Below, in pieces: positions 1-14,585 of a stretch of DNA of 64,000 nt. A program made the translations under genes and the position numbers. Each line of letters starts with the position of its first letter. Position 1 is the first letter of the stretch. The notes under the pieces were generated by a model. The model made no database searches and was not told the DNA's origin. It was given only the letters and a program-made list of their open reading frames with translations. The stretch lies in assembly GCA_002007465.1 (NCBI GenBank), contig LNAC01000687.1, positions 266,093 to 330,092 of the forward strand, read 5' to 3'. Origin of the DNA: Ailurus styani (lineage: Eukaryota > Chordata > Mammalia > Carnivora > Ailuridae).

Positions 1-754
1 TTTTCTGCCTGGTGGGCTATCCAGAGGAGGCAGGAAGAGGGAGAGCTCTGACCAGACTTGACAGGAGAGTGGTACGTCTTGAGCTCATAGAGAACATTTA
101 ATCTTAGTTAAAAATAAATAAGTTCAATTATTGGAAAGGGAAAAAATAGCCTAGTATTTACTGCAAGTGAATCAAAGGTAATTACTCCGGGAAAAATCCC
201 CTTTAAGGATTCTGGGCACTATCCCCCTCCAGTCAGGGTCCCAGGTAGCAGATGGGGTCAGTACGCGGGCCTGCAGGGAAGGAGCAGGGAGGGACCACCC
301 AAACTCTCCCTGGGGGCGCATCCCTGCCTCTTCTTCCTCGGCCCAGGACCTTGACTGTCCCCAGGGTCCTGATGCATGCCCCCTGGAGGCCTGGGTACGG
401 TCACACCCCCGCCCTGGCAGAAGCAAAGGGCTCTGGCCATCCCCAGGCCTTTGACTCACCCACTCATCGCTCACGTGCCGCGCAACCACACACAAGCCCT
501 TCACCTCTCTGAGCTGTGCCCTCACCTGGAAAGTAGGTGATGAGGCAGCTTCCCCATCAGGGGCTGGTCCGTGATAATGATCAGTGTCCCTGTGACCGGA
601 GGCAGGGAGCCGCTGGTCTTTGACAATGACCTGTTTGCTGTGTAGACAGGGGAGACTTGCTGTCCCTCCCCAAGCCCCAACCCAGCCCAAGAGATTCACC
701 CTGAGCACCTCCCTTCAGGGCCCCCCAGTGTCATTCTAAGATAGAACCCTGAGG
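1..754. other. Intergenic flank, no gene recognised
   Basis: GC-rich, low-complexity-free sequence distal to CCDC188. The longest open frames (for example 172-708 on the minus strand) have no recognisable domain and no plausible splice structure, so I treat them as chance. A segment near 500-560 (the 'ctctctgagctgtgccctcacctggaaagta' area) resembles the core of an old MIR SINE, but it is too diverged to call. In human the matching interval lies between CCDC188 and RTN4R and is gene-poor. Confidence 0.5.
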
Positions 755-955
755 AATACCTGGGTGGCTCAGTCAGTTAAGAGCCTGCCTTTGGCTTGGG
801 TCATGTTCCCAGGATCCTGGGATCGAGTCCCGCACTGGGCTCCCGGCTCAGTGTGGAGTCTGCTTCTCCCTCTCCTTCTGCTGCTCCCCCTGCTTGTGTG
901 TCCTCTCTCTGTGTGTCAAATAAATAAATAAAATCTTAAAAACAAAAAACAAAAA
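755..955 (+). repeat. can-SINE (SINEC), plus strand
   Basis: The tRNA-derived head with 'CCTGGGTGGCTCAGTCAG' is followed by a body ending in a CT-rich stretch and the tail AATAAATAAATAAAATCTT, then an A/C-rich end. This is the layout of carnivore can-SINEs. The copy is moderately diverged. I could not find a convincing target-site duplication. Confidence 0.9.
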
Positions 956-1329
956 CCCCCTCAAGCAGGACAGTACTTACCCATACTTGCTGTGCACCAG
1001 GCAGCCTGGAGTTGGGTAGAAAAGGGGTTTTCAGGGGGTAGATCTGGTTTTCAGAACCAGATACAAGGCCAAGCAATCCAGGACAGGCTAGCCCCTGCCC
1101 CAGATCTGCATGCTGGGGGCCTGTGAGTGCTGGCGCCAGGCAGACCTCCCACACCCCACCTGGGGGCCTCCTTCCAGGCCCCTCCCTGCTGTGACCCGGC
1201 GGGGCTTCCTCCCCTTCCCATGGGGGCTTCCTCTCCCCTCTGTGGCACCTGGGCTGGAAGCCCCCACCCTGGAGGCTTCTGAGGTGACCCCAGGCCGTGA
1301 GGGCCAGCTCCCTGTCCCAGCACGCGTGC

Positions 1330-1530
1330 ACAGCCACCGATGACTGGCTGCAAGGAGCTGGCGCTGTAATTAGCACAAAACGTGCTGCCTTTGCTGGGGA
1401 GGAAAATCCCATCTCAGAAATACACGGCCAATGCAAGTTCAATTTCACCCGAGGGGCCATAAAACCCTCTTCCAATCACCTGGTGCTGTTGGTTGCCAGC
1501 ACCGTTAATCCTGGAAATGTTATTTAGAGC
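1330..1530. promoter_or_regulatory. Candidate conserved enhancer-like block 1
   Basis: This is an AT-richer island in GC-rich flank. It contains a homeodomain core TAATTA (1367-1372), an OTX/bicoid-type TAATCC (1506-1511) and a CCATAAA motif resembling a CDX/HOX site. It is not a recognisable repeat and not open in any frame. Dense transcription-factor-like words in unique DNA are typical of conserved non-coding elements. Conservation itself cannot be seen from one sequence, so this is inference. Confidence 0.3.
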
Positions 1531-1829
1531 CAAGACATCGCTCCGGGAAAAAATCAGGTCCAAACCCCACAAGGAGCCCCACTCAGGAGATGAGCAATAC
1601 TGGTAGGGGTGCTTGGCAGGGGACTAGGTGTCCATGGAAGCCACCGGGTCACTACGTCGTCTCCTTCCCCCACCAGTCTGCAGAGTCCTGGATGGGCCCA
1701 TCTTGGGTGGGAAGACTGAGAGGCCAGGAAGCTCAGCCCCCCTGCACTCTGCCTGCCCCCACCTGACCCCGTCCTTCTCCTGGTCCCCAAACCACTGCTG
1801 GCCCCGATCGTCCTCCAGAGATTCATCCC

Positions 1830-2060
1830 ACAACCCTGTCTTTAAAATCGTTTCCTTGATTACCGAGGGTAACAATGAAAACATGTAATTGAATCTCCAA
1901 GAAATTACCATTTTTATAACTTGCTCCCAGTTCCTGAGATAAATTAAACGTCTCCCTTGTATGGCGAGCCCGCTCGCAGCCCATCATTGAGGGATGATAC
2001 TGCCCTTTATCATCAATGTGGGGCCTTATTAAGAAGAATGCCTCACACTGCCTCCCCGGG
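1830..2060. promoter_or_regulatory. Candidate conserved enhancer-like block 2
   Basis: This is a second unique AT-rich block. It has TTGATTACC and GTAATTGAA homeobox-like words, an AACAATG SOX-like word, and two near-palindromic halves around 'CATCATTGAGGGATGAT' followed by TTTATCATC (GATA-like in reverse). No coding potential or repeat identity is seen. The regulatory role is inferred from composition and motif density only. Confidence 0.3.
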
Positions 2061-4909
2061 GGGCGCCTGCCGGCTCCACAGCATGGCCCTGAGTGGGCAG
2101 CTGTCGGCTGGAGAGGCACTCGGCCAGCACAGATTTGGGCAGGTGGGTGGGCACCTGGTCCCTTTGCTGGACAGCTGGCTTGATGGCGGGGAGGGAGGGA
2201 TGGGTGTCTCAGCCTGGGCTCCCCAGAAAGCCAGGCCTGAGCCTGGAGGGAGGGAGGAGGTGAGGGAGGGGCAGCGGTGAGCAAGGCTGCCCCCTTCTGT
2301 TGACCCAAGTTGACCCCAGGGAGCCAACTGCCCACTGGGTTGGGCTGGGGTCCCGTGGGTCCCACCCAGGGGTCCCGTGGCACCTCAAGGTCAAGCACCA
2401 GGGGGGCATGGGGCAGGGCGGGCTGGTCTGTGCCCACAGGGAGCAAGGAGCAGGTAACCAGTTGTCCGAATGCTCGGTAAGCTTGTAAGCTAGTTCTTTG
2501 GTTGTTTGGTGGTCACAGCTAGCTAGTGGGTGAGTTATGCCCTTGCTGCCTAGGTGGGTGGGTGGCCTTTTGGGTGGTGGGAAAGTGGAAGCCCCCAGAC
2601 CATGGATGGAGTTTGCTGCAAGTGTTTGCCAGCTGCACTCAGCGAACTTACCTTCCAACAAAGGGCCCAACAGGGGGACCGCTTACCTGAGAAAGCCGAA
2701 CTGGGGGAGAGGGAAGGTGGTGTGTTCTCTCTGCTCTCAGGGGACAGGAGGCGTAAGACCCAAAGAGCAGCTTTCCACTGAGGACATCTGGGTGTATTGG
2801 GGCCAAGGACAAGAGCCTGGCGTCACCAGGGGACTGGGATGTGCTAACTCTGAAGGTCAGGTGGCCTTGGGGCCAAGCCGTCTGGCAGAGCAGCCAAGGG
2901 GACTGGAAAGAAACTGGCCGGGGAGGATGATGGGCAGCCCCAGGAAAGAACTAGACCTAGACCCCACCCCCCATCTCTCATAGGGCTTATCTTATCCAGG
3001 GCTTATCTGGAGGCTCTGGTGACGTGTTGGTCTTGAAACCTCATGGTCAGGTGGCAGAGTGTGACCTCAGTCCACTTTCCAGCCCTGTGTCCTGGGCCTG
3101 AGTGAGGGCAGCCCCAATGCCCCCTTAATACACCCTCTCAGCCAAGTGGGAATTGCAGCTAAAGGGATAGTCTATCTGGGGCTGCAAGGGACAGTGAGGC
3201 TGGGCTCAGGCCCCAAAAGCCCAAGGTTGAGAGAGCCTATATCCCCCACCTTCTCTGGCCTGCAGTCCCATGCCCCAGCCCAGGAGCCCTTAGCCCATCC
3301 CCCAGGCCCTGCCCACTTCCCTCCAACATTACAGGTCCTGCCTCATCTTGATCAGGCCCAACCAAGAGCCCTCAGGGCTGAACACAACCCTTCAGCTCTC
3401 AGCCCCATACCCCAGAGACCCATCTCACCATGCCAAAGCCCAGATCCTAGCCTGGCCCTAAAGAACAGGTTCATGGGGCCATGGGGCTGCCCAGGGCCCA
3501 GAAAGCCTTGATAAGGGCTGGGTCACCTGAGAGGTGGAGGCCTTGGGAGTCCAGACCCAGGGCTGGGAAATCTGCACTGAGATTCCCCCCCAAAACCCTG
3601 GCCCCAGCAGATGACTAAACACCTGATGTGTCTCCCTTGAGAAAATAAGGGGGTAGAGGGGAGGGCAGCGGGTTTCAGGGCACACCCTCTGAGCCAGGTA
3701 CTGTGTGGTCATGCCAAAACAGTGACAGTGTTTTGGCCAGCCACATGGCCAGCCCTCATCCCAGACCAAGGCCCATGGTGGCATCTCTGGGCACAGTGTC
3801 AGTGTCCTACCCTCCCCACCCCACACACACACCACTGCTGCTCTCGTGTCCCACAGGTGACTCCTGTCCTGACACTCCCACTGGCTCCACTGTCCTTCTC
3901 CCTCCAGAAGGGCTCTCGCCTGCGCCACTTTCTAGCCAAGCTCCAAGCCCCAGCAGTTCCCGAGTGAGCCAGACGCAACTCCGGACCTGGGCCCTCCTCA
4001 CACCAGCCGTGACTGCCCGCTAACAAATGGAGCAACATGGGGCCAGCCGGGGGCTGTCAGGAGGGTTCCACCTGGGGAAGGCTCATAGGCGGGAGTCCCA
4101 GGCCCTTGGGAGGAAGCAGGTGAGGGACCCCTGAGCAGGGGTCTGTATACACCCAGGCAACTTAGGTGTGAACAGTGGGTTGGAACTAGCAAAGGACGTT
4201 CTGATCCGAATGGCCAGCCAGCCACTGCCCTGGGTCAAGACGGAACCGCAAATTCAAGTGGGAGGAGGTTACTGCCTCAGCACTGTCCTTCCTCCACCAG
4301 GGGCGGCCCCCTGCCCTGAGCGGGGTGGGGGTGGGAGGAGCCCCTGAAACCTTCAGCCCGTCTGCGGGGTTGTGGTGCCATCTGGTGGTCAGTTCAGGGC
4401 CCTACACTTTGGCTGTCTGGCAGAGAGGAGAGGGAACACGGTGGCCCCCAGGGATAATAAATAGCCAAGCCTGTGACCACTCCAGGTCTCCCTACTTCAC
4501 CAGACCCCCAGTTTCTCACTCAGATTCTTTGGGCATATTGCCTGGGTGCAGTGACGGGCCCCAGGAGCTCATGGCCCAGCCCTGTCTACTCCAGCAAGAG
4601 CCAGGCAGAAGCAGAGGGGTGAACAGCAAGGTGGACAAGCACTCAGATCCCGGCCCTGGTAAGGCCCTGGCAAAGTAACCCTGGCACTGGCCATCAGGCT
4701 CTCAGGCCAGGCGGACTCCCTGGGCACCACTGTCCAGCTAGCAGGTCACACAGTTACGGAAGTACAAAGAAAGGGGTGAGCCTGGCTTGGATGGGATCTT
4801 CTGCGGGGTAGCCTCTGCGCCCAGGCAGGGGTAGGCACCGCCGATCCACATACCCTGGGGCACAGGGGCCCGGCAGCTCCCAGAATGAACATCCCCCGAG
4901 CCCGGAGCC

Positions 4910-5025
4910 CTCAATGCCTTGGCTGATAGTAATTTATTGGAGCTGAGCATCCCTGAAAGGATTTTCCTTGACATTCTTATTATCCCTCTGATTCTTAAAT
5001 AAAAAATGTGAGCAGTGGGTGTCCA
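4910..5025. promoter_or_regulatory. Candidate conserved AT-rich block 3
   Basis: This is a short AT-rich stretch (TAGTAATTTATTGG, ATTCTTATTATCC, TTCTTAAATAAAAAATG) inside GC-rich sequence. It contains homeobox- and FOX-like words. It could equally be an unrecognised old repeat. There is no open frame. Confidence 0.2.
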
Positions 5026-8000
5026 GAGAGTCACCCTGGAAGGGAAGACAAATGGCCTGCTACTGCCCAGGGACAGGACAGACAGAAGAGCAGCCCCTTC
5101 TACCCCTAAGCCTCAGCTCCTAAAATGGGACCACCCTAGGAGGACTTCATAGGCCCAGGCTCCCCCCCACCAAGTGCCCTCCCTGCCCTTCACCTGCACC
5201 CCATCCTAGGGCCCACCCCCATTCCGTTCTCTGTCCAGCAAGGCTGCCCCAACCGGTTGGAGAAGGGGGGGAGGTGCCTAACTCAGCAGCTGTTGTGCAC
5301 TTGCCTGGAGTGTGCCTGTTGGTCCTGGGGTGGGTGGTCATTCCCCGGGGCACCACACCCCTCACACAGCCACACCCAAGGCAAGACCACCCTCAGAGCC
5401 TCCTGGGCCCCAGCCATGGGCCACCCTCTGCTATCTCCTCAGAGCAAAAGAGAGCTCGCCTCCTCCTAGGCCGTGGGAAGGAAACGAGGGGCCAAGAACA
5501 ACCTGATGCCCCCCCAAGCCAAGTAAGAGGGTACCCCGCAGCCTGAGGCCACTTCAGGAAGCCTGCAGGACCAGAGGGACACGTAGGGTGGCTCTGAGGC
5601 CAGGAGAAGAAGGGTTTGGGCCAGGAGCCTGGGTTAGGGGAGAGATGGGGCTCCCCCTGAGGGCCTGTGCTGACACAGGTACCTCAAGTTCCATCTCTGC
5701 AGGCCTGTTTCCCACCCTTTGATAGGAATGTGGGGCGTCAAAGCTTGAAGGGCCAGGCCAGGCAGGAGCACCCTGTCTGGCTCAGGACAGGCAGGGCACA
5801 GGCCCCCACACCTCCCACACCTCCCCGTCCTCCCTAGCCAACCCCTGTTCACAGGCTCCAGGCTCCCTGAGGCCATTGAGCATCATGGCAATTTGGGCAG
5901 GAAGCGGCTGCCATGGCAACTGGCGTCCAGGGAGGTGCGCTGCCTGGCAACAGGGGCCACGGCCCAGGTGCTCCCTCCAATGCACTAGAGCCCCACTTCC
6001 CGCCCGTGGACAGGAATTCCGGTCAGTGCCAGGAGCCAACACAGATTCACACCCCACCCTCCTGTGGGCATCCTGATGCCCAGACTTGCTGCAGAACCCC
6101 AGACACCCGAATCTGGGACACTGATTTGCAGGGTTCTTTAAAGACATTAGCCTATCTGTCCCCATTCATGGGAATGCCATCCCAACCATGGATCCTGAGC
6201 ATCCTCTCTCCCTCTGAGAGCACCCCTACCCCTTAGGGTGTTCTCCGGCTCCAGGCCACATAGCCAGGACCAGAGGGGGGGTAGTGAAGACGGCTTCAGG
6301 GAGCTGGGGTCTGCAGGGCCAGGCTCTGAGCCTCCAGCGAGAGGAGACACAACCTGAGTGAAGGTGTGGGTGCATCAGGGAATGTTGGGTTCCCAGGCTG
6401 GGAAGGGAGGTGCCTCAAGGTCACAGGCAGGGGAGCTGGAGCTCCTGTGTCATCGGGGGTGCTCTGAGACCTCCTCAAAGCCACTCAGGGGTTGCCACTA
6501 CCTATGGGCCTGACAGCCCAGCCAGGGTGCCCGTGGTAAGACGTGAGGACCTCATCTGGCATTTCCATACGTGGCAGCCACCAGAACCACCAGTCTCCAT
6601 GAGGACTTCTCATTTCCCCATTTAACATTCCTGAGCACCTGCTGGCACTCAGCAGGCTGAGGGACACTGAGGCAGGATGCAGCGCCCCCTCCCTGGCCCA
6701 CCCCCTTCCCTGCCCCTCCCCCACAGAGGCCATGGGGGGGGAGCCTTTGCCTGGATTCCCTCCCCCTGGCTGCCTCACCACTGAGGTCCTCCAAGAAGAA
6801 TTCCTGGGCCTTCCATTTGAGTTGCCCCCTGCAGGGTACTCTGAACAGAGCACATCTTCACACCCATAAGATTCCAGAGAGGAAGTCTTGGACGGAGGCT
6901 CCTTCCTCCCTCTGCTGGCTGAGAAGTGCCCCCCACCACTTGCCTGGCAGTTTGGGGGAGTGGCCCGGGGGCAGCTCCAGGGGCATCTTTCCCAGCTCAT
7001 CCCGGGGCAACACCTGTTGTTACAGGCTACACAGACGCCCCCCCCCCTAGAAACACCGAGGGAGCTCCTGCGGCCGGGGCCACACGTATGGAGCCTTCTC
7101 CAGCCTGTGGTCGGTGCCGGTCACCTCCTCTGTCAATGAGCACCCCTCCCCAGGGGCTTCTGCAGTATATCCACCCCACGTGACAAAGAGGACAGGAGGA
7201 AGACATCTGCACACAAGGGATTTTGACTAACTTCTTCTGACGGAAAGTGGGGACTGGCTTAGCGGCACCACCTGAGTAGAGACAAGCAGAAAAACAGGGC
7301 TTGCTAGGGGACAGCTCGGGGTGACCATCCAACATGGAGGCGAGGCAAATGGCGCTCTACTGATCATGATAGCAGGACAGCAGGGGATCCAGGGACTCCC
7401 CACGCCGTCCCCTATTCCAGACTACAGAATGCGGTGGGTAGACGTTTGCTCAGAGATGGGAGAGACTCCTTCCCGGGGCCTGACATTAAGATGCTCCAAC
7501 AGCTCTTAAAGTTAATGGGGAGAGAAACGTGCCAGTCAGCTCTTTCCTGCCTCCTTTATATGCAAGAGTAGAATAAAAAGAAAACCAGTGTCTAATAGGA
7601 AGTCCCAAGACCAAAAAGAAAAAAAAAGCCACAAAGAGAATAAGGAAAATACAGGAAGCAAAAAGTTTCCCTCCCTTCTAAACCCACTGTATCCCTAAAA
7701 CAGAGCAGGATGTTCTAGAAAAAGAATAGGGGGCATTCAGAGAACAATAACGATGTCTTGGCAATTTAAAACATGATTTCTGACATTCAAAAAACCGCCA
7801 GCCGTGCCTGGCCTGCTCCCAGCAGCACTGAGGACCTTGAGGACTTCCTCAAATTCCCACGGGAAATGCCCTCTGAGCTGATTCTCTCCCCAGCCCCCCA
7901 TCCGAAAAGCTTGATGTCAGAGTAAGGTGCTTTCTGGAGACCTGTGAGGTGTCTCATTATTCCCACATGATAGGCCACGACAAAACTCAGTGGCTAAAAT

Positions 8001-8604
8001 GATCATGATGTAGCCTGGGGCTTGGCGACTTGTTTCGTCCCTCGGAAGCATGCTCGGAGGGGCACAGTGGGCTTGTCCGCCCCTTCGTGCCTCTGCGGAC
8101 AGGCTGGAATGACTGAAACTTCTTTCTCCCCATGACCTCTCATCTAATAGCAAGGCCACACCTCTCCAATGGCAGAGGGCCCACAGGGCAGCAAGAGAGA
8201 GAGGTTAAGGCCCAACACCCATGCCCAAGCGATGCTCAAGGTTAGTCCGAAGTCCAGGATGAAGAGAGGGACCCTGTCTCTCAATATGAAGGGGGCAAAG
8301 TCACATTGTAGAGGGGCAAGGGCACTAGGAGGAAAGGGATTTGTGGCCATCTCTACCATGCAAAGACTAGAATCCACCATTCTGAGAGTGTTACTTCAGG
8401 ATGGGCTTCCACAGAACAAGGGAGGGCACTGAAGAAGAGGAAGACGTGGACCCAGGACATGTAGCGGCACTGGGGGAAGGGGGGAGCTCTGCAGCAGCAC
8501 AGGCCACATCGTGGCCTGTTGGAAAGAAAGGAGGAGAAACAGACCAGAGGTGAATCTGGCTCCAGCCGTGGGTGTGTGCTCAGTAGTCATTAAAAAGACC
8601 TCTG

Positions 8605-9631
8605 TCACAGAACTAGAACAAATAATCCTAAATTTGCATGGAACCACAAAAGACCCTGAATAGCCAAAGCCACCTTGAAAAAGAAGAATACAACAGGAGG
8701 TATCACAATCTCAGATTTCAAGACTTACTACAAACCTATAGTAATGGAAACAGTGTGGTACTGGGACAAAAATAAACACAGATCAATGGGACAGAATAAA
8801 AAGCCCAGAAATAAACCCATGGTGATATGGTCAATTGATCTTGGACAAAGCAGGCAAAAATATTCAATGGGGAAAAGGCAGTCTCTTCAACAAACGGGGT
8901 TGGGAAAATTGGACAGCCACAGGCAAAAGAATGGACCACTTTCTTACTCAGATTCAACATACTCAAAAAATAAAGTCAAAATGGATTAAGGATTTAAATC
9001 TGAGACCTGAAAGCATAAAAATCCTAGAAGAGAGCACAGACAGTTTTTCTGACATTGGCCACAGCAACATTTTTCTAGATAGGTCTCCTGAGGCAAGGGA
9101 AACAAAAGCAAAAATAAACTACTGGGACTACTTCAAAGTAAAATGTTTCTGCACAGAGAAGGGAATAGTCAACAAAACTAAAAGATGACTTGCTGAATGG
9201 GAGAAGATATTTGCAGATGACATCTCTGATGAAGGGTTCGCATCCAAAATATATAAAGAACTTCCAAAACTCAACACCTCAAAACCAAATAATCCAATTT
9301 AAAATGGGCAGAAGACATGAGCAGACATTTCTCCAAAGAAGACATGCAGACGGCCAAGAGACACATGAAAAGATGCTAAACATCCCTCATCAGGAAATAC
9401 AAATCAAAGCTACAAGATATCACCCCACACCTGTCAGAATGACTAACCATCAACACAAGGAACAACAGGTGTTGGCAAGGTGTGGAGAAAAAGGAACCCT
9501 TGTGAGATGCCTGGGTGACTTGGTCAGTTAAGCGTCTGCCTTCAGCTCTGGTCCTAGGATCGAGTCCTGCATCGGGCTCCCTGCTCAGTGGGGAGTCTGC
9601 TTCTCCCTCTCCTTCTGCCCTTGCTCTTGCT

Positions 9632-9681
<50 letters not shown>

Positions 9682-10440
9682 TAAATAAAATCCTTGGAAG
9701 GAAGGGAGAAGGAAGGAAAGAAGGAAGGACAGAAGGAAGGACGGAAGGAAGGTAGATAGGTAGGTAGGGAGGAAAAGGAACCATCGTGCACATTTGGTGG
9801 GAATGCAAACTGGTGCAGCCACTGTGGAAAACAGTATGGGGTTTCCTCAAAAACTTAAAAATAGATCTACTTTATGATCCAGTAGTTCCACCACTGTGTA
9901 TTTACCCAAAGTATACAAAAACACCAATTAGAAAAAGGTACATGCCCGCTATGTTTACTGCAGCATTATTTACAATAGCCAACATAGGGAAGCAGCCCCG
10001 TCATCCATTGACAGATGAATGGATAAAGAAGACGTGGTATGTATATACCACAGAATATTACTCCAGCCATAAAAAAAGAGTGAACTCTTGCTATTTGCAA
10101 CATGGATGGAGCCAAAGTGTATAATGCTAAGTGAAATAAGCCAGCCAGAAAAAGACAAATGCCATTTGATTTCAGCCATACATGGAATTTAAGAAACAAA
10201 ACAAATGAACAAAGAAAACAAGAAAGAAACCAAAAAAAAAACCACTCTTAACTACAGAGAACAAAGAGCTGGTCAGCAGAGGGGAGGTGGCGGCGGCAGG
10301 GGGAACTAGGTGAAAGGGATTAAGAGCACACTTGGCATGATTAGCACAAAGTACCGGGTAGAATTGTTGAATCACTGTATTGTACACCCAAAACTAACAT
10401 CACAGTGTATGTGAACTATACTGGAATTAAAATAAAAAAA
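8605..10440 (+). mobile_element. 5'-truncated LINE-1, plus strand
   Basis: The 3' part of a LINE-1 carries the C-terminal part of ORF2. Frames at 8675-8989 and 8835-9188 contain the words '[17 protein letters not shown]' and '[14 protein letters not shown]', typical of L1 ORF2 downstream of the reverse transcriptase. These are followed by the usual 3' end and an A-rich tail at 10421-10440. The element is flanked by an exact 13-bp duplication AAAAAGACCTCTG (8592-8604 and 10441-10453), so its ends are clear and its 5' truncation is original. Frameshifts and stops make it dead. A can-SINE has inserted into it at 9505-9772. Confidence 0.92.
9505..9772 (+). repeat. can-SINE nested in the LINE-1, with GGAA-rich tail
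   Basis: The copy has a head 'GCCTGGGTGACTTGGTCAG', body, a (CT)n run at about 9635-9676, an AATAAATAAAATCC tail, then an expanded (GGAA)n tract at 9695-9770. It is flanked by a 16-bp duplication of L1 sequence (9489-9504 and 9773-9788, two mismatches), so it inserted after the L1. The CT and GGAA tracts are microsatellites grown from the SINE tail. Confidence 0.93.
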
Positions 10441-10473
10441 AAAAAGACCTCTGAAATACTGAAGAGCAATCCT

Positions 10474-10615
10474 GCATCTGGTTCCATCGCTTAACAGTGG
10501 TGTGACCTTGGGCAAATGACCTGGTGTCTTCGTGCCTCAGTGTCCCCACCCATAAAGAGGACAATTACTGTCCTTATAGAACAATGCATTAAAGTAAATG
10601 TTCAATAAATAATTT
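10474..10615 (+). repeat. MIR-type ancient SINE fragment
   Basis: The sequence follows the MIR core: 'GTGTGACCTTGGGCAAATGACC', then a '...CTCAGTGTCCCCACCCATAAAGAGG' segment and a 3' end with 'TTCAATAAAT'. Strongly diverged, as expected for this mammal-wide family. Confidence 0.7.
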
Positions 10616-13861
<3,246 letters not shown>

Positions 13862-14579
13862 GCCGGAGGCCCAGCGGCCCCAGCGAGGAGGAGGCCAGGC
13901 GGCCGGCGCGGCCCCGGGTGCCCAGCGGCCACGCCGGCTCCTGCCCATGGCACTACCGCGCACCATCCCCGCCAGGAGCTGCGGAGAAGGGTGGAGGCGG
14001 GGTCTGTCCTGAGGGCTGGGCCTGCTGCTGGACATATAGTCGTGACACACACGGCGTGTGAGCTTGTTTCCATGGAAACGGGGGGAGGCACGGGCAGGAG
14101 GTTTTGCCGCCTTCTGAGGCCAATCTCGCATCCAGGTTTCCTCAGGGGGGTGCCCCTTCCTTAGCATCCATATGCCCCACCTGCCTGCTGGGCAGGGAAG
14201 CCCCCAGCCCACCTGGGGGCCACCAGGGAGGGCTCTGAGCAGAGGGTGTCGCAAGACGGTCTCCGCTGAAAGTGAGGACCACCAGGGGTCCTCGGGCCTC
14301 ATCCCTGGGGCCAGGCCCAATCAGTGGACCTCGGGGATCAGGTTCTCAGCCCTGAATCCACTGACCCACCAACTTCGCACCCCCCATTTAACCTTCCAAC
14401 CCTATCTGGCCAACCAGCCCACCCTTCCCACACTCCACCGGCCACTCCCCCACCTCCCACTCCTGTCCCCTCCCCAACCTAGGATCCCTGTCCAATCCAG
14501 CCTCCTGGCACTGCCCCAAGGCTCGGAGGACAGGGGGACCACGTTGGTGGACAGACTTGTGGAGGTAAACACCAAAAAT
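13862..14579 (+). other. CCDC188 3' region, convergent with ZDHHC8
   Basis: This is about 700 bp after the CCDC188 stop. No canonical AATAAA for the plus strand is seen close to the stop. The nearest variant is ATTAAA at 14592-14597. The transcript may end earlier through a weaker signal. Several short open frames here, on both strands, have no recognisable content. Confidence 0.4.
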
Positions 14580-14585
14580 TTTATT
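14580..14585 (-). terminator. ZDHHC8: Candidate distal poly(A) signal of ZDHHC8
   Basis: The minus strand reads AATAAA here, followed on that strand by a T/G-rich stretch. It lies about 2.66 kb past the ZDHHC8 stop at 17244, which fits the long 3'UTR I recall for the human transcript. A plus-strand ATTAAA sits only 7 bp away at 14592-14597. Confidence 0.55.

Larger units (their letters stand above)
956..8591. other. Gene-free intergenic region with candidate conserved blocks
   Basis: This is 7.6 kb between a SINE and a LINE-1. No open frame in it looks like a protein exon: all are short, low-similarity and GC-driven. Most of it is GC-rich unique sequence. It is broken by AT-richer, homeobox-motif-rich blocks near 1330-1530, 1830-2060 and 4910-5025, which are annotated separately as candidate regulatory elements. 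An A-rich stretch near 7560-7760 shows nothing recognisable. Confidence 0.5.

Noticed and set aside
9376..9850. Minus-strand frames with (RE)n repeats
   Set aside because: Antisense reading of the SINE CT repeat and GGAA tail inside the L1.
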